Assembly: GCA_029891345.1 (NCBI GenBank)
Contig: CM057003.1
Coordinates: forward strand, 6,986,709-7,050,708
DNA length: 64,000 bases
Source: Dryococelus australis
Taxonomy: Eukaryota > Arthropoda > Insecta > Phasmatodea > Phasmatidae
Direction: 5' to 3'
Positions 25,945 through 37,800 of the stretch are shown here, piece by piece; positions within the stretch are counted from its first letter, which is position 1; every line of letters starts with the position of its first letter. The position numbers and the translations under genes were made by a program. A model generated the notes under the pieces. It did not search any database, had not been told where the DNA came from, and worked only from the letters and a program-made list of their open reading frames with translations.

Positions 25945-28900
25945 CCGCCATTTTACATGACTGGGACGCTACTCCCTCAGCGCGGGGGTAGATCGGTCCC
26001 TTGTGAGGGACCTTGGCCACCCAGTTGGTTCTCAGTTAGATTGCGGAGGCGAGGAGAAGCTAACCCCCTCCCCCCTCCGCAACAGTCAAACATATTTTAA
26101 GCTGCAACAAGCTAGCATTCTTGTACAGGATTCCCAGGGTAGCGCCTGGGAGCTGTTTCCATAACTGATTTTTACTCTCTTTTTCCCTGCCTGTACGGGA
26201 TAAAAGAGAGTGGTGAAGTTAATTGATTTTATCAGCGCGGAATTTTAAAGTTCAGGACTTGTGAAGTACTGTCACGAGCTCCCTGTGAGAGAGCTAGCGA
26301 CAGTTTGGTATAAAAAGCGGAGGTTAATAGCCAAATGAAGTTAAATTTTCGATATAAGTAGCTTTCCCATGACTGGAGTGGCAAGGGTTTATATAATTTA
26401 ATTAATTATATGTATATTGAAGGGGTGAATTTAAGTTTCGCGAAAATTTAAATCAGTGCAGTTGTTTCAGTTTCAGTAATTACTTCATATCTTATATGTT
26501 AAATACAATTAAATAATCTGATTGGTGTGTGAATGCATGTCTGAATGTACCGTGACGAGCGGCTAAAAGTTAAGTAAAACATGTTAACTCGGGGAAGTCC
26601 GAGAGCGATATGGCTGGCGCGATGCTAGCGCCAACTAGTTTTGTTAAACGTGGTCGATTTTGTCTCGGACCGATCGGAAAATTCCGGCCAGTTTCGGGGC
26701 CTTATTTCTATGAAATCGGGCGGTATAATTGCGCTGAGGGCGTGAATTTATATTTTTGAAGTTGTTTTGAACTATATTCCGTATTGATAATTGTTTAGAC
26801 TTGTAAAATTCGAAAGCAGAGCCATGAAAACACGTCTCGTGTGTGAAGTTAAACAGTAATATAGGCCAGAGGGCTCTGATTGGCCGAGAGAACTTGGTGG
26901 GGCGGAGCTTATGAAGTTGCTCGAGAGATGGCAGCATGGTCGTTAGTTTACCGTCAACAGCTTTTATTTGACACGGAAAAATTTAAATAAATTAAAAGCG
27001 GTTGTAATTAAAGTTATTAAATCGTCTTAAATAAATAATTGGTGCTGCAAAACTTAAAATGCTCAGTTGTGTACGACTAGAAAATATACGCAATTATTTC
27101 GCTCGTCATGGTGATTAATGATAATGTAATGTGTTACGGAGTCGCTCCAGTACACAGTAGGGGAATTTGGCATATGCGGGTCTAGTTGACGGGCTAGGGG
27201 GCCGCAAATGACGCCATGGCTTCGAGAAGTAGCCAGGTTCTCTCATGTTTTTCTGTGATGTTGCGGAGTTTTAGTATGTAGGGGTGGAAATGAGCCATGA
27301 GCGAGGCGAAGTCGCATGCTCGAAGGAATTCCATGAGTTCATGGAAATCCTGCATTACGCTTCGCATCTCTCCTGGCGAATTTCGCTGGCGAGGGCGGGA
27401 CTGAGGTTGTGTATTTGGCATTGCAGGGGTGTCAAGAGTGGGAGCTGGTTTGTGAATAGACGCAGAGAGTGCCTGCGAATACGTTTTGCATGGGCTGTAA
27501 TGTCCTGACTGTGAACCTGGACGGGGCAGGAGGTTGTTTTGCCGTTTTTGGCGCGATTTTCGTAGCAGCAGCAGTAGTTCTTTTCTGCACCAAGTCCAGG
27601 AACTTGGGGCAGGTTTTTGAGAGAGCTGTGTGTTCGCCTGCGCAGTTACTGCACGTCGGCTTGGAGTTGGTTTCGTTTTTTTTGCAAGCACTCTCGGGGT
27701 GAGGGCCTGCGCAGTGAGGGCATTTTGTCGGCATGGAACAGTGATTTTTGGTGTGTCCTAAAGCGAGACAGTTGCGGCATTGTGCCACGTCTGTCGGGCG
27801 TTTCTGGTATTGTCGGGGATGAACTATTGTCATATTTACTCTCGTGACAGAGTGCAGAGGAGGGAGAGAAGTGTTCTGCGCCGCCGTGACACAGAAAAAA
27901 CCTTGCGGCTCCAACGTGAATTTGGTGGGGTCTGTTTGGTCTGTGATGCGTTTTTTAAATTGATAAATGTGCTGGATTGAGTATCCAGCACATTCCAGGT
28001 TTGTCTTGATGTCCGCAATGTCGGTTGTCTGATGGAGGTCAAAAACGACTTTCTGTGGGAGCTCGGAAGCTTGACAGAAAGTATAGTAATGGATGTAGTT
28101 CGCTTCTAGCATTGTGCGAGCAGCTGTGAAAAAATCGAAGTTTTTAGTGAGGATTTGCGTTCTGCGAGCTGTGGGGAGAAGGGAGAACCCGTCCCTACTA
28201 ATAGCTCGCAGTTTCTGAACAAGTAAGTTGTATTTTGTGGCGTCAGGAACCACTAATCTGTACTGGTTTTGTTTTTTCTGTCGTGTTTGTGGTGCAGCCG
28301 TTTGTGTTTTGTGGGTGGAGATGCTTAAAGAGCCGGGATGGTTAACTGCTGAGGTTTTTTCTGTTGCCTCCTTAAGCGGGGAAAACCTATTTTGTGTAGG
28401 AATGGTGTTTGTATGTGCCTCAGACGACACAGAATGGAGACGCTTGTTCTCCTGCGTTGTTGTTCTGTCCCCTTTTCGTTTTACTATCTGGAAGTCGGTT
28501 TCCATTTCAAATGTTTCATTTCCTGCGGCCGGTGTTGACGGTCGGGAGGAAGTTGGTGTGGTGATTGTTGGCGTCGTTGGTTCCGTAAGAGTAGCCAGGA
28601 GTATGTCAATGTGGTCGGGGATGCCTTGAGGAAAAATGTCGTAAACAGTTTGGTGATTAGGTCGTCTCTTTGCCAGTTCTAAAAATCGCTTGTTTTCCCG
28701 GAGGTACTGTAAGGAGTACGGGCCAGTTCCCGTCATCCACGACGGCTCAGTCGGTTCCCTGCCCGCCGCCATAACCCGTGAGGGAGGTGGGGAGGGGTAG
28801 GCTCTTTGTGGAGCGACTCTCGATGTTGTGTTGTTTACAAATTGCGAGAAATTGTTGTTAGAAAAGTACCTAAATCGGTGCTATACACTGTGACCGCTGA

Positions 28901-29054
28901 CCCACTAGGGGCTAGGCTCAAGATGACCTGTTTCCAGGCCGATCACAGAGTACAGGGTGTGTGCCACGAGCTATTAGTCGTATACAGCCAGAAGAAGCAG
29001 AGACGCACCCTCCTTAGTCGAAGGCGAAGTCAACACTGTGAGGATCGCTGATTG
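25945..29054 (-). mobile_element. ORF1-only non-LTR retroelement with 14-bp target duplication
   Basis: Both flanks carry tgtaccctgcacga exactly (25931-25944 and 29055-29068), which defines a 3,110-bp insertion. Read on the minus strand it has a leader of about 280 bp, a gag-like ORF1 with zinc knuckles (27194-28772) and about 1.25 kb of 3' sequence. I find no endonuclease or reverse transcriptase motif in that 3' part, in any frame. No poly(A) tail is visible at the 3' end. This is the layout of a half-LINE that depends on another element's ORF2. The alternative is a normal LINE whose ORF2 was deleted after insertion. Confidence 0.75.
27194..28772 (-). CDS. Gag-like ORF1 of the half-LINE, one frameshift
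   Basis: Starts MAAGREPTEPSW at an ATG in good context. Residues 1-170 are low-complexity Thr/Ser/Pro-rich. A conserved gag region then runs from NQYRLVVPDATKY to the PQGFFCVT segment. Three knuckles follow: CRNCLALGHTKNHC (CX2CX4HX4C), CPHCAGPHPESAC (CX2CX3HX4C) and CSNCAGEHTALSKTC. The first frame closes at 27432. The real C-terminus continues in an overlapping frame (KTYSQALSASIHKP onward) to a stop at 27194, so one indel lies between about 27480 and 27560. Otherwise the reading is open for over 500 codons, making this the best preserved ORF1 in the window. By family it binds element RNA. Whether it is expressed is unknown. Confidence 0.8.
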
Positions 29055-29204
29055 CTGTACCCTGCACGATGTGGGTTGCGAAGCAGGTAAGGTCTGTGGG
29101 TGCCACGCCCTTGGCAAACGCCATCTCCAGGAGTAAGGGTGTCTCTCCCAGCTCACCCGCCCACGCGCGAAGTGTGGAGCTGGCGTCGGCCCCTTTGTCA
29201 CTGC
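29055..29204 (-). other. Candidate orphan exon, not recognised
   Basis: On the minus strand a good acceptor (cctcttttgtcag, ending at 29205) precedes an open frame beginning GSDKGADASSTLRAW and including LGETPLLLEMAFAKG. The frame stays open to the target duplication of the half-LINE. Codons are GC-rich and look protein-like, unlike the surrounding DNA. I do not recognise the family. A chance frame in GC-rich DNA remains possible. Confidence 0.3.
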
Positions 29205-29456
29205 CTGACAAAAGAGGCAGGGTGCGTGGAGGGGGCAGTCAGGGGGTGCCGCAAGTCTCGCTGGAACAAAGCGCCCCCCCCCCCCCCGGAGGGTAGGGGG
29301 TGGGGGTGACCACATGGGTTGGGGAGGAGGAGAGTGAAAAGCCACCGGCGATGGATAATAGGGGAAGAGCTACCCTTGGACCGCTAATCCCCGAGAAGCG
29401 CAGTGATTTCACGTCCCCACGGAGATGCGTGACACGTCGCATACTGGCAGCATCTG

Positions 29457-30126
29457 ATGTAGTCCATTCACGGTTACCTTACACTTTTCTGAAGCCCTGC
29501 TGAAGTTCTACTTCCAGGATATTACTCCGCCTCGTGCAAACAAACCTTAACTAAGTATAGAAATTAACTCCGAGGGACAACGCACCTAATTCGTGCGCAC
29601 TCATTTGTATAGGCTGTTCACGGTAAAGTGAGCACTTTTTAAGGTCCTCTCAACATACATTAACCGCTAATAAATGTATTTTATTGCAACCTCGGGTGTT
29701 TACTTTTGATTGTGGTAAAATGTACACACTGTGTTTATTAGTCACAAGGCAATGTTTATATCAAAAAGTGCCGGAAAGATAGAAATTATCTGGAAGTAAA
29801 AATTTAGCAGGACCTTAGAAAGGGCTCACTTTATCGTGAATAGTCTATAGTAATACTTTGAACGAGAACTATTTTCTATTAGGCGCTGCTAACACACACG
29901 TTTTCTCGCTATTTCTATTTTTATTCATTATGAATGAAATATTATCATTTATAAATAAAATATATGTAAAACACCAATTTAACGAAAAATAAGATACTTT
30001 TTTGTTAACATAGATATAAAAAGCGCGTGATACATGTAATATTTAGGAAATAGCTAAACACGCCATACGTGGGGTGATTTTTTAAACGTTTGTTTCAAAA
30101 AGTGCGAAGGAACCGCGAATAGACTA
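29457..30126. mobile_element. Family C MITE split by a nested family B MITE
   Basis: The C copy starts tagtccattcacggttacc. It is interrupted after cgtgcgcactcatttgta by a complete B element and resumes with actttgaacgagaactattt, ending with the terminus ccgcgaatagacta. Confidence 0.88.
29609..29849. mobile_element. Family B MITE nested in family C
   Basis: Starts ataggctgttcacggtaaag and ends gggctcactttatcgtgaat then agtctata, with tata at both edges. The interior is a good B consensus. Family B insertion here is therefore younger than this C copy. Confidence 0.9.
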
Positions 30127-30530
30127 TCTAGTCTATTCGCGATTTCTTCAAACGTTTTGAAACAAACCTTTGAAAAATCACTCCACGTATGATGACGTTT
30201 GGGTGTTTCCTAAATATGTTTTTTTTTCACAAGCGTTTTGTGTTAAAATCAAAGTACTTTTTTGTTACATTTTTATTTTATTTATATTTTGTTTATAAAT
30301 TGCAATATTTCATTTATAATCAATATGAATAAAAAACAGTGAGAAAATATGTGTGTTCTAAATTGTCTTGGAAGATATTGTAAATAATGCAAAATATTAT
30401 TTCACTGAGTGCACACGAATGCGGTTTGTACCCGTTTGTCTACACACCGATAAGTTTTGTTTGCGTGAGGCGTAGGGATATCCTGGAAGTAGAACTTTAG
30501 CAGTACTTCCGGAAAATGTTGCAGAGAAAT
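30127..30530. mobile_element. Family C MITE, inverted relative to its neighbour
   Basis: Begins tagtctattcgcgatttctt directly after the previous C copy, giving a tail-to-tail pair. A perfect 13-bp palindrome (arms 30114-30126 and 30129-30141) sits at the junction. The far end reads atatcctggaagtagaactt. Confidence 0.85.
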
Positions 30531-33269
30531 GAATTTTCGATCTTTCATAAGTGGTTTCCGTCTTAATATTATTATGCTTTCCCACTATTATTATTATTTA
30601 TTTTAATTTTCATCTTACCTCTGCAGTTTTTTTTTGCAGGTATCTCACAAAGATCGTCTTCACGTATTCACCCATTATCATATGCTAATCTCAAAAGTTC
30701 TGTTAGTTTGGGACGCTATTTGAAAAAAAAAATGGTGGGTGAAAACATCAATTAGCATTAGCCACACAGCGTCGTCAATTCAGACTCTCGCGAAATTACC
30801 CACAGTTCAATTAACTTTTGAAACACAGCCCGGAAATAAATGTCAGAGTAATTCGACAACGTGGCGTAAAATGGGTTTCGAATATTTATTAATTAAGTAA
30901 ACTGATTTTAAACTATTTTATTTTGCATACCATAGAATTATTATTTAAAAAACTCACTAATCCCAATTTGTGTAAATTAATTGTCCACAATAAGAATATA
31001 AGATACAGCGGAGAATATGGAAACTGGTCTATGTTTGAGGTCAATTCAATTGGCTTACTGATTTATTTTCTGCGTGAGATTGTACAGTTGCGTACTGCAT
31101 TTATAAATGCTTTTCAACCATTTAGTGTCCGGCTAATATTCGTGGGTTACACCAGCGGAAACGATGAAAATATTTTACCTTTTTTTTTTTGCATATGTTA
31201 CGAATGTCTTTAAAATCGAACACTCATATTTTATTGCCAAAAAAACTGTTTATTAAAAATCATACGACGTGCGATATTTGTTAAATAATAGTGTTTATTC
31301 TTTTTCAACCTCGTCAGTCCAGGCACACAAGCTTACCTAACGTTCTGATTTGAGAACTTTATTTATTAAAGTTGCGTTTGTGATTATTGGTGCTATCGTA
31401 TTTAATTACTTTTGATTTGTCACCTACAATTAATATATTTTGGTCGTAATTATTCTATTTTTATTCAAAATAAACGTAATAAATTTGTTTTCTACATATT
31501 ATTAATTACGCTTCCTAAGGTCTTAAGATACAAGTGGTTTGGGTTATATACCCCATAATATGTTAGTTTCTAGATCTAGTGTAAGAACAATGTAATTGTG
31601 GGTAAGAGATTAAAAAAAAAAAAAACACTTAAACTTTTCAGTAGAGCTGTGTAACTTGGGCTAGAATACCAAAGCATACTTGTTGTAGGTTGTTTATTTA
31701 AGACGTAAAAAAAGTGTGTTTCAAGTACCTGTAGAGTTCTGGTTCTTCCATTTGTTCAACGTCACATTATTTGGGACGTTTTCTCATAAACCAAAACACA
31801 GCTTATGCACATGATTGCGTAGGAAGTGCAGAGTAAACTGTAATATTTTTATCCACGGTCTTTAGTTTTGAAGTAATTGGAAATGGTGACCATACATTTT
31901 CCAATCAAATATAGTTTGTTTACGCCATAAGAAATATTGACTTAGTGGTTATGTACACGACCATTTTAACTTCGGTAAGACAAATTCACTGAAATGGGAT
32001 AGAACAGAACAGAACATTTTTAAATGGCACCAGTAACCAGTCGAAGGCCATAAATGGCCTCAGTTACTTGGATTTAAAATAAATTTAGAAAATAGTCGAA
32101 ACATAAAATTTGTCGCGTTATAACATTTAAAAACAAGTTAAATTTTAAAACAGAGACTTAAAATTATTTTATTAAAGTTTAAAAGAAAATGTTACGTTAT
32201 AATTTAAAAATGTCAAAAGTTAAAATCTTCTGCCTCCACCCTTGAACCCTCACCCCGCCATCCTCTCCGGAGACAGAGAGGCTGACGGGGGTTGTCGTCG
32301 TTTTGTGAGGTGTCCGTCGTGTGTTTGATTGTTTGTGTTGTGTTGGTGTAATGTTGTTTATGTAAGTGTTGTACAGTGTAAGTGTTGTTTCTTCAGTTTA
32401 CTTGTTCTTGTGTCTATCTGTATTATTGATGTCTGTGTGGGTCGTTCGACATCAATATACTGAATATTATTGTTTGTATTGATACGTGATGTATTATTTG
32501 TGAGGGCTCAAGAGGAATATTTAGTAAGTTAGTTCCTAAAATTATACTAATAGTAATTATTATTCATACTCTATCTACTATCTAGATTGTCTGAAATGGG
32601 ACAACAAGATTTCCGGATAATGTTCAGGATAAGTGCATAATTTATGACGGTTTTGATAAACTGATATTATTGTGCAGAGAAAATGCCAGCAGGTAAAGAA
32701 GTCAGACTAAACCTTAAAGGAAATCTAGCAGAAATATTTTAATAGGTGTTTAATCACTTGACCGTCGTAACATTCACTTTGATTTCCAGATGAGTCAGTA
32801 AAAGGAAAAATTGATATCAGAAGTTAACTTTCATCATTGTTACGCGAAAACATTTGCGGTTGTGCCAATGCACTCCTTGAGAACATACTGGCTGTCACAC
32901 TGCTAATGACCTTTCCGCGCCGCTAAAGAGTAGCCATTCTGAAGTGGAATAATTTCCCTCTAAAACTACACTTCCTGCTTATACGCGGTCCCGGGCGAGG
33001 TTAACAGTTGAGAGTTTGCAGGTCGAAATCGTGCGTGGGATGTGGCAGGCCTGACTGGAGGGCAGTGAGAGTGGGGAGGTGTGGGTTGCGAATCGAATCA
33101 ACCGTGGGTTTTATCAGCTGCACTAGACGACCGCGGGGCGCCTGCAGCGAACAGCTACCAGAGGGCGGAGTTATTAACATTCGATAACGTCGCCGGAGGC
33201 GGGGTGTAGCGATGATGCTGCACGAACTGGGAGTATTATTTTTATCGCTTTCAGCTGACAAATGCAGCA
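30531..33269. other. Intergenic DNA, no gene seen
   Basis: AT-rich. 32220-32480 is GT-rich and of simpler composition. No frame with a recognisable domain. Confidence 0.5.
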
Positions 33270-33513
33270 TTGGTATAGGCTGTTCATGGTAAAGTGAGCA
33301 CTTTTTAAGGCCCTGCTGAATATTTCCTTTCGACCAATTTCTATCTTTTTCCACTTTTTGATGTAAATACTGCCATGTGACTAATAAATGAAGTGTATAA
33401 ATTTCACCAAACTCAAAAGTTAACGTCTACGACTGCAATAAAATATATTTATTAGTAATTAATGCCACATGGAATGACCTTAAAAAGTGCTCACTTTACC
33501 GTGAATAGCCTAT
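33270..33513. mobile_element. Family B MITE, intact ends
   Basis: Starts ataggctgttcatggtaaag and ends gctcactttaccgtgaatag then cctata. The interior is in the opposite orientation to the 29609 copy (tgccatgtgactaataaatg near the left). Confidence 0.9.
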
Positions 33514-33604
33514 AACTGCCACAAGTTGGTGGACACCAAATGCGCGTAGTGTACCATCTGGCTCGGTTACAGATGGTAGGGTTGACAACTTTTTCAGATT
33601 AGCC

Positions 33605-33860
33605 TTGAGTGAGTGAAGTGACTGAAGAGATTTGGGCGGCTCTTAACGTCAAGGTCTTGAGAGCCGAAGCGGGTTAAGCGAGGTTACTATGGAATGCAAG
33701 TTCAGGGAAAACGGGAGATCCTCGTAAAAACCCGCCGTCCAGTGGCATCATCTGGCACTATTTCCACACCCGGAAATCCGGGGGTGACCCAGCTGGGATT
33801 CGAGCCCGTTTCGCGTAGGTGGGAGGCGGGTAGTCTAACCACTACGCCACCGCGGCGCCA
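33605..33860 (-). mobile_element. tRNA-derived SINE with target duplication
   Basis: Flanked by agattagcc (33596-33604) and agattggcc (33861-33869), 8 of 9 identical. The minus strand has the head ggtggcgtagtggttagac, B box gggctcgaatcccag and the 3' part ggctctcaagaccttgacg then ttaagagccgccc. Confidence 0.9.
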
Positions 33861-34261
33861 AGATTGGCCATGACGGACACCTCCTACAACTTGGCACACA
33901 TTTGTCCACGATTAAATGTTCAAGGGAAATTATTATTAAAAAAAAAAAAACAGTTCGAAATGATATTTGTTCTTCTTGATAATTCACTATCAAAAATGTC
34001 ACATCAATTTTATATTGAAATAAAAACTTTTATATTTTTATATGATAACATACAACAAGTTAACATGCCATAGCTGAATTATATTCCCTAAATACTCATT
34101 TGGCTGAAAAAAAAATGTTTTAACTAAATCATTTCACTTGTGTTCGCCTGACTTATATTCGTACTTCCGTGTTGGTTCACGTGAGAAACAAAATTCTCTT
34201 TACCAAAATACACATTTACCTACCTGTCCCGCAATCGCCGAAGTGATTTATTACTGATATT

Positions 34262-34633
34262 TTGTTGACAAATATTCGATTAATTTTTGAGGAATTCCGA
34301 GATAAGGGATATGTGGCGTCGCGTCCTTTGTCCATACGGGATAATTATTTCAGGACTTGGATACGGGAATTTCCGTACAATTCGAAACGGTTGGCAACCC
34401 TATACCAAGGTGATTTCCAACAATTGTTGAATGCTGTTTATGCCAACGCGATTCTAACCAACAACCACATGTATCGTAAGATGGTGTCCCCGTATGTTGA
34501 TTCTGTGGCACCTCTTGCGTCTTTGCTGAATTACGTTTTCGTCAAGAGAAATTGTATCACCACACCCAGCTCCCCAGAGAATGCCTGTCTAGCTAGCCGG
34601 GACAAGAACTGTGCGAAAATAATTGTCTGTTAA
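34262..34633 (+). other. Open frame of 123 codons, unrecognised
   Basis: Starts MLTNIRLIFEEFRDKGYV and ends at a TAA at about 34631. Composition is protein-like for its first 90 codons (FRTWIREFPYNSKRLATL) and contrasts with the AT-rich flanks. I recognise no domain. No splice sites or neighbouring frames support it, and it may be debris of an unrecognised transposon. Confidence 0.25.
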
Positions 34634-34685
34634 CCATTTCCTTGGTTACCTTTAAAAAAAAAAAAGATATATGCTTCTATGCTTA

Positions 34686-35077
34686 TATAGGCTGTTCACG
34701 GTAAAATGAGCAATTTTGAAAGCCCTGCTTAAGATCTACATGTATGTACGTTGTGTATTCTTCCATCCTATGTAAGATTAATACTGTCATGGGCCTCATC
34801 ACTTTATTCATGCGTCGTTCATGTGAAACTGTGAAATTATTAGAAAAGTAAATATTTAACATATCTGCTCCGATGTACTAAAAATAAAAAAACAAAGCGA
34901 GAGAAATAGTTTAAGTTATGACAAAGAGTTACGTAACACTTTTATTCGACGTTGAGATACGGAACTACTTCCCATCCATCGTTACCAACTTTACTGGGCG
35001 CCGTTAAAATGTATGCAGGCAAGGACAGTGGCTTTTTTCTAAGGTTGATTTCAAAAGTACTCAATTGATAATAGGAA
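34686..35077. mobile_element. Family A MITE, near full length
   Basis: Starts ataggctgttcacggtaaaa and carries gccctgcttaagatctac, gtgaaactgtgaaattatta and ccatcgttaccaactttact. It ends in the decayed terminus caaaagtactcaattgata. Confidence 0.88.
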
Positions 35078-36680
35078 ATTATAACGCTGGTGTTTACATT
35101 GCCACGGAAAAAAACCTTTGCATGCATAGCAAATCATTAAGTATATAAAATATGTCCATCGTAATGTTTGCTGAAACGTTGGAATACAGCGGGAAAATAA
35201 ATCGTGGAATAATTTACTTTGTTCTGTCTCGTACACGGTGCGCCAGCTTGATTCATGTGTGACACAGCAGAAGCATAACAGTTAACAATGCGTGTCAAAC
35301 AGAAACAATTCTTACTTGCAAACTGAAGAGTCTGAGTAGAACTTTGATAAACGGAATTTTGCAGAAAGTTAATTAAAGAAGAAACCCTTTCAAAATTGCT
35401 ACTAAATAATTTGTCAAAAACACTTTACAAAAAATTTTTGACGATAAAACTAATAATCGTTCGACAGGACTACGTAACTCTGTGTTTTCTTGAATAAAAA
35501 TAAACCATCGTTTTGTAATATACAAAAAAATTTTTTGTAGTCACCAAAAATGTTTTATTACTGCTGCAAAACATCTGTAGGATTTATTAAACACATAGGT
35601 AGAAATATTAAGGATCGAATAACTAATTTCTTCATCTCAGGTTTAAAGGTGAAATTTGCTGGAACAGGGAACAACGTATTGACAGAACTGTTTCATGAAT
35701 TCAGATCTAAAGGCGAAATTTGCCGGAACAGTCTATGAAGCAGAAAGTGGTATAATATACTCAGTGCATAAAAGTTAAACCATTCGAAAGCCATGCTTAA
35801 GTAACTTGGTACCTTGGTACCACTGTGTTACCTTGCTCGTGGGGGATGATGTCTCGAGAACTCCTGACTGCACATCACAGTAAGCATTCATAACGAAGGG
35901 AAGGAAGAAAAGCTAGGTCACAAGAACAGCGAGAGGGGCAGGGGGGGGTCATTGACCCCTCCTCCTTACCCCCCGGCTATTATTTGGATGTGGACCAAGG
36001 GGGAGAAGATTCAAAACATTAAAACAACTGTCTTGAAGATAATTAAAATTTCACTAGAGAATGTAAGTCAGTGACGAAGTATGCATTACTTTGAAAAGTT
36101 TCCCGTCAGCTAGTGAGAAAAGAAGGAATTATTTTTTACATGTTTTGAGCTGACGTTGTTTAAACATCAACGAGTCCCTACTTACAAGCACCGAAGTTAA
36201 TCCAAGTTATCTGGGGAGCTCACGTTTTACGAAGAGCTGCACCTGTCAGATGAGACAGAGGTTCTTCATTTTATGTTCACTATAGACAATCTGTTACTAG
36301 TTATAAATATTAACATTGTCGATATTTCACACTATTTACTGTGCCAGTATTCTGGATCATCATCAGCGTAATGCTAGAAGAAATTTCCAATACTGGACTG
36401 ATTAATAATAAAAAAATGAAGGCACTAGACATAAGTATATTGAAATTTTAACATCTTAACATTCGGGCGTTTCCCCACGACATAGTATAAATAAAAGCTT
36501 CTCAAAATGTATCTAATTAATACACTTTCACTGATTGTGTTACTTTCTGAGTTGCAACTGCCGAGAAGGAATACTTAAATTTTTATTTGTGCACTCGGCT
36601 ACCGAGGTGAGAGTAGCAACATTAATTTAACAATACCGACTTCAGGAGAAGAACTAAATGATGACATGTGCCTTTTAGTG
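35078..36680. other. Intergenic DNA, no gene seen
   Basis: AT-rich. It holds an imperfect direct repeat of aaaggtgaaatttgctggaa at about 35644 and 35709, and a G tract at 35940-35948. Confidence 0.5.
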
Positions 36681-36811
36681 CGGTAAAACCTTCAAATGTG
36701 GATATATCAATCCTGCTAAGTCCATAGTAAAGAGAAAGAAATTATCGAATGTAAGGGTAGTCGTTGTACTTGGTTTGGTAGAACTGTCAATTTTGGGGTT
36801 ATCAATCCTCA

Positions 36812-36918
36812 CTACCAAGCCAAGTACACTGATTACCCCCCAAGTCAGTTGCCTCCTTACTCTCATAAAGAGAAAGGAGGCAACTGACTTGGGGTAATCA
36901 GTGTGCTTGACTTGGTAG
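36812..36918. repeat. Long hairpin in the junction repeat array
   Basis: Arms of about 45 bp (36812-36858 and 36874-36918) pair almost perfectly around a 15-base loop. Both arms are copies of the exon-donor repeat, one inverted relative to the other (gtcagttgcctcctt against aaggaggcaactgac). Confidence 0.9.
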
Positions 36919-36956
36919 TAACACTGCCAAATCCAGAGGGATCAATCCTCAAGGCG

Positions 36957-37145
36957 ACCTCCCGTGGCGCAGTCGGTTGGAGCACTTCCGGTCTGCGGAG
37001 CGGGAGGTTCTGGGTTCGAATCCTAGGTAAGGCATGGGTGTTAGTTTAAGTTAGGTAAAATGTTAGTTTGTAAGCCGTCCCTTGATATGCCTTCAAGCAT
37101 AACACCGGGGGATGTTAATAAGCCCTTATCAACACAATACAATCC
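36957..37145 (+). mobile_element. tRNA-derived SINE, second family
   Basis: Head ctcccgtggcgcagtcggtt (A box) and gggttcgaatcct (B box) spaced as in a tRNA, followed by an unrelated body (gttagtttaagttaggtaaa). It ends near cttatcaacacaatac. It interrupts the repeat array; caatcct on both sides may be a short target duplication. The head does not fold as a sound tRNA with matching acceptor ends, so I do not call a tRNA gene. Confidence 0.7.
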
Positions 37146-37577
37146 TTATCAAGCCGTAGTTAGAACAATGAGGCAACTGATCTAAGGGCAGTTGCCATGC
37201 ATAGCTTGGTAGCTAAACTGTCAAATTTGAGGGGATCAATCCTCCTTGAGCCATAGTAAAGAGAAATGAGGCAACTGACCTGAGGATAGTCGCATTTATT
37301 AGTCTGGTAGTAAAAATAGTCAAATTTGGGGGCATCAATACTTCTCAAGCCATAGTTAAAAAAGAAGGGTAGCAACTGATCAGGGTGTAATCGGCGTACG
37401 TTTTCTGTTAGCATTACTGTCACATTTGGGGAAATCAATTCTCCTGAAGCAAAAGTTAAAGACAATGGGAACCACTGATCTGGATGTAGTCGCCTTACTT
37501 GGTCTGGTAGTAAATCTATCAAATTTGGGGAGATCAAACTTTCTCAAGCCATAGTAAAGAGAAAGAAAGCGACTTAC

Positions 37578-37800
37578 CTGGGGATAGTCGCCGTACTTGG
37601 TCTGGTAGTCGAAGACGTAGAGGTAGGAGTTGTGGCGCGCGGTCGAGTGCAGGTCGGCGGTATGGACGACTGGCGCCACGAATTGGGCGTCGCTGAGCGC
37701 CTCCAGGGTCTCGTCGCGGATGTTGAAGGGGTGCTGCACGGGCCGCTCCCAGTCCGTGTACTCGTTCACGATCGTCGCCAGGATCTCCGACAGGTGGTAC
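37578..37800 (-). CDS. Neuroligin internal exon (downstream of the two)
   Basis: The 223-bp exon encodes YHLSEILATIVNEYTDW, then VQHPFNIRDETLEALSDAQF, then YVFDYQTKYGDYPQ. This matches the cholinesterase-like ectodomain of insect neuroligins, postsynaptic adhesion proteins that bind neurexin. The acceptor is gccggcag/G at 37801-37800 and the donor is CAG/GTAAGT at 37578-37577. One base completes the Arg codon left by exon 42817-43312 and the exon ends in phase 0. The expected next exon (HGEDLPYVFG region in this family) is not in the window. Both junctions are repeated in the flanking introns. No stop or frameshift is seen, so the exon looks functional. Identification is from recalled family similarity. 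Confidence 0.93.

Larger units (their letters stand above)
36690..37577. repeat. Decayed tandem copies of a neuroligin exon-donor junction, about 100-bp unit
   Basis: Units of about 98-100 bp near 37160, 37260, 37360 and 37460 contain on the minus strand a degraded copy of the last 40 bp of the neighbouring exon, followed by the start of its intron with tcaatcctcc-type sequence. The copy at about 37275 keeps an intact CAG/GTCAGT donor, while the one near 37480 has lost the GT. Further diverged units lie at 36700-36955, separated by a SINE. The intron after the exon therefore begins with duplications of the exon's own end. Confidence 0.8.

Noticed and set aside
33001-33354. 117-codon minus-strand frame as a neuroligin downstream exon
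   Set aside because: No esterase-like motif and no matching splice sites; part of it overlaps a family B MITE.
36957-37030. tRNA gene
   Set aside because: A and B boxes are present, but the 5' and 3' acceptor arms do not pair and a SINE-like body follows.
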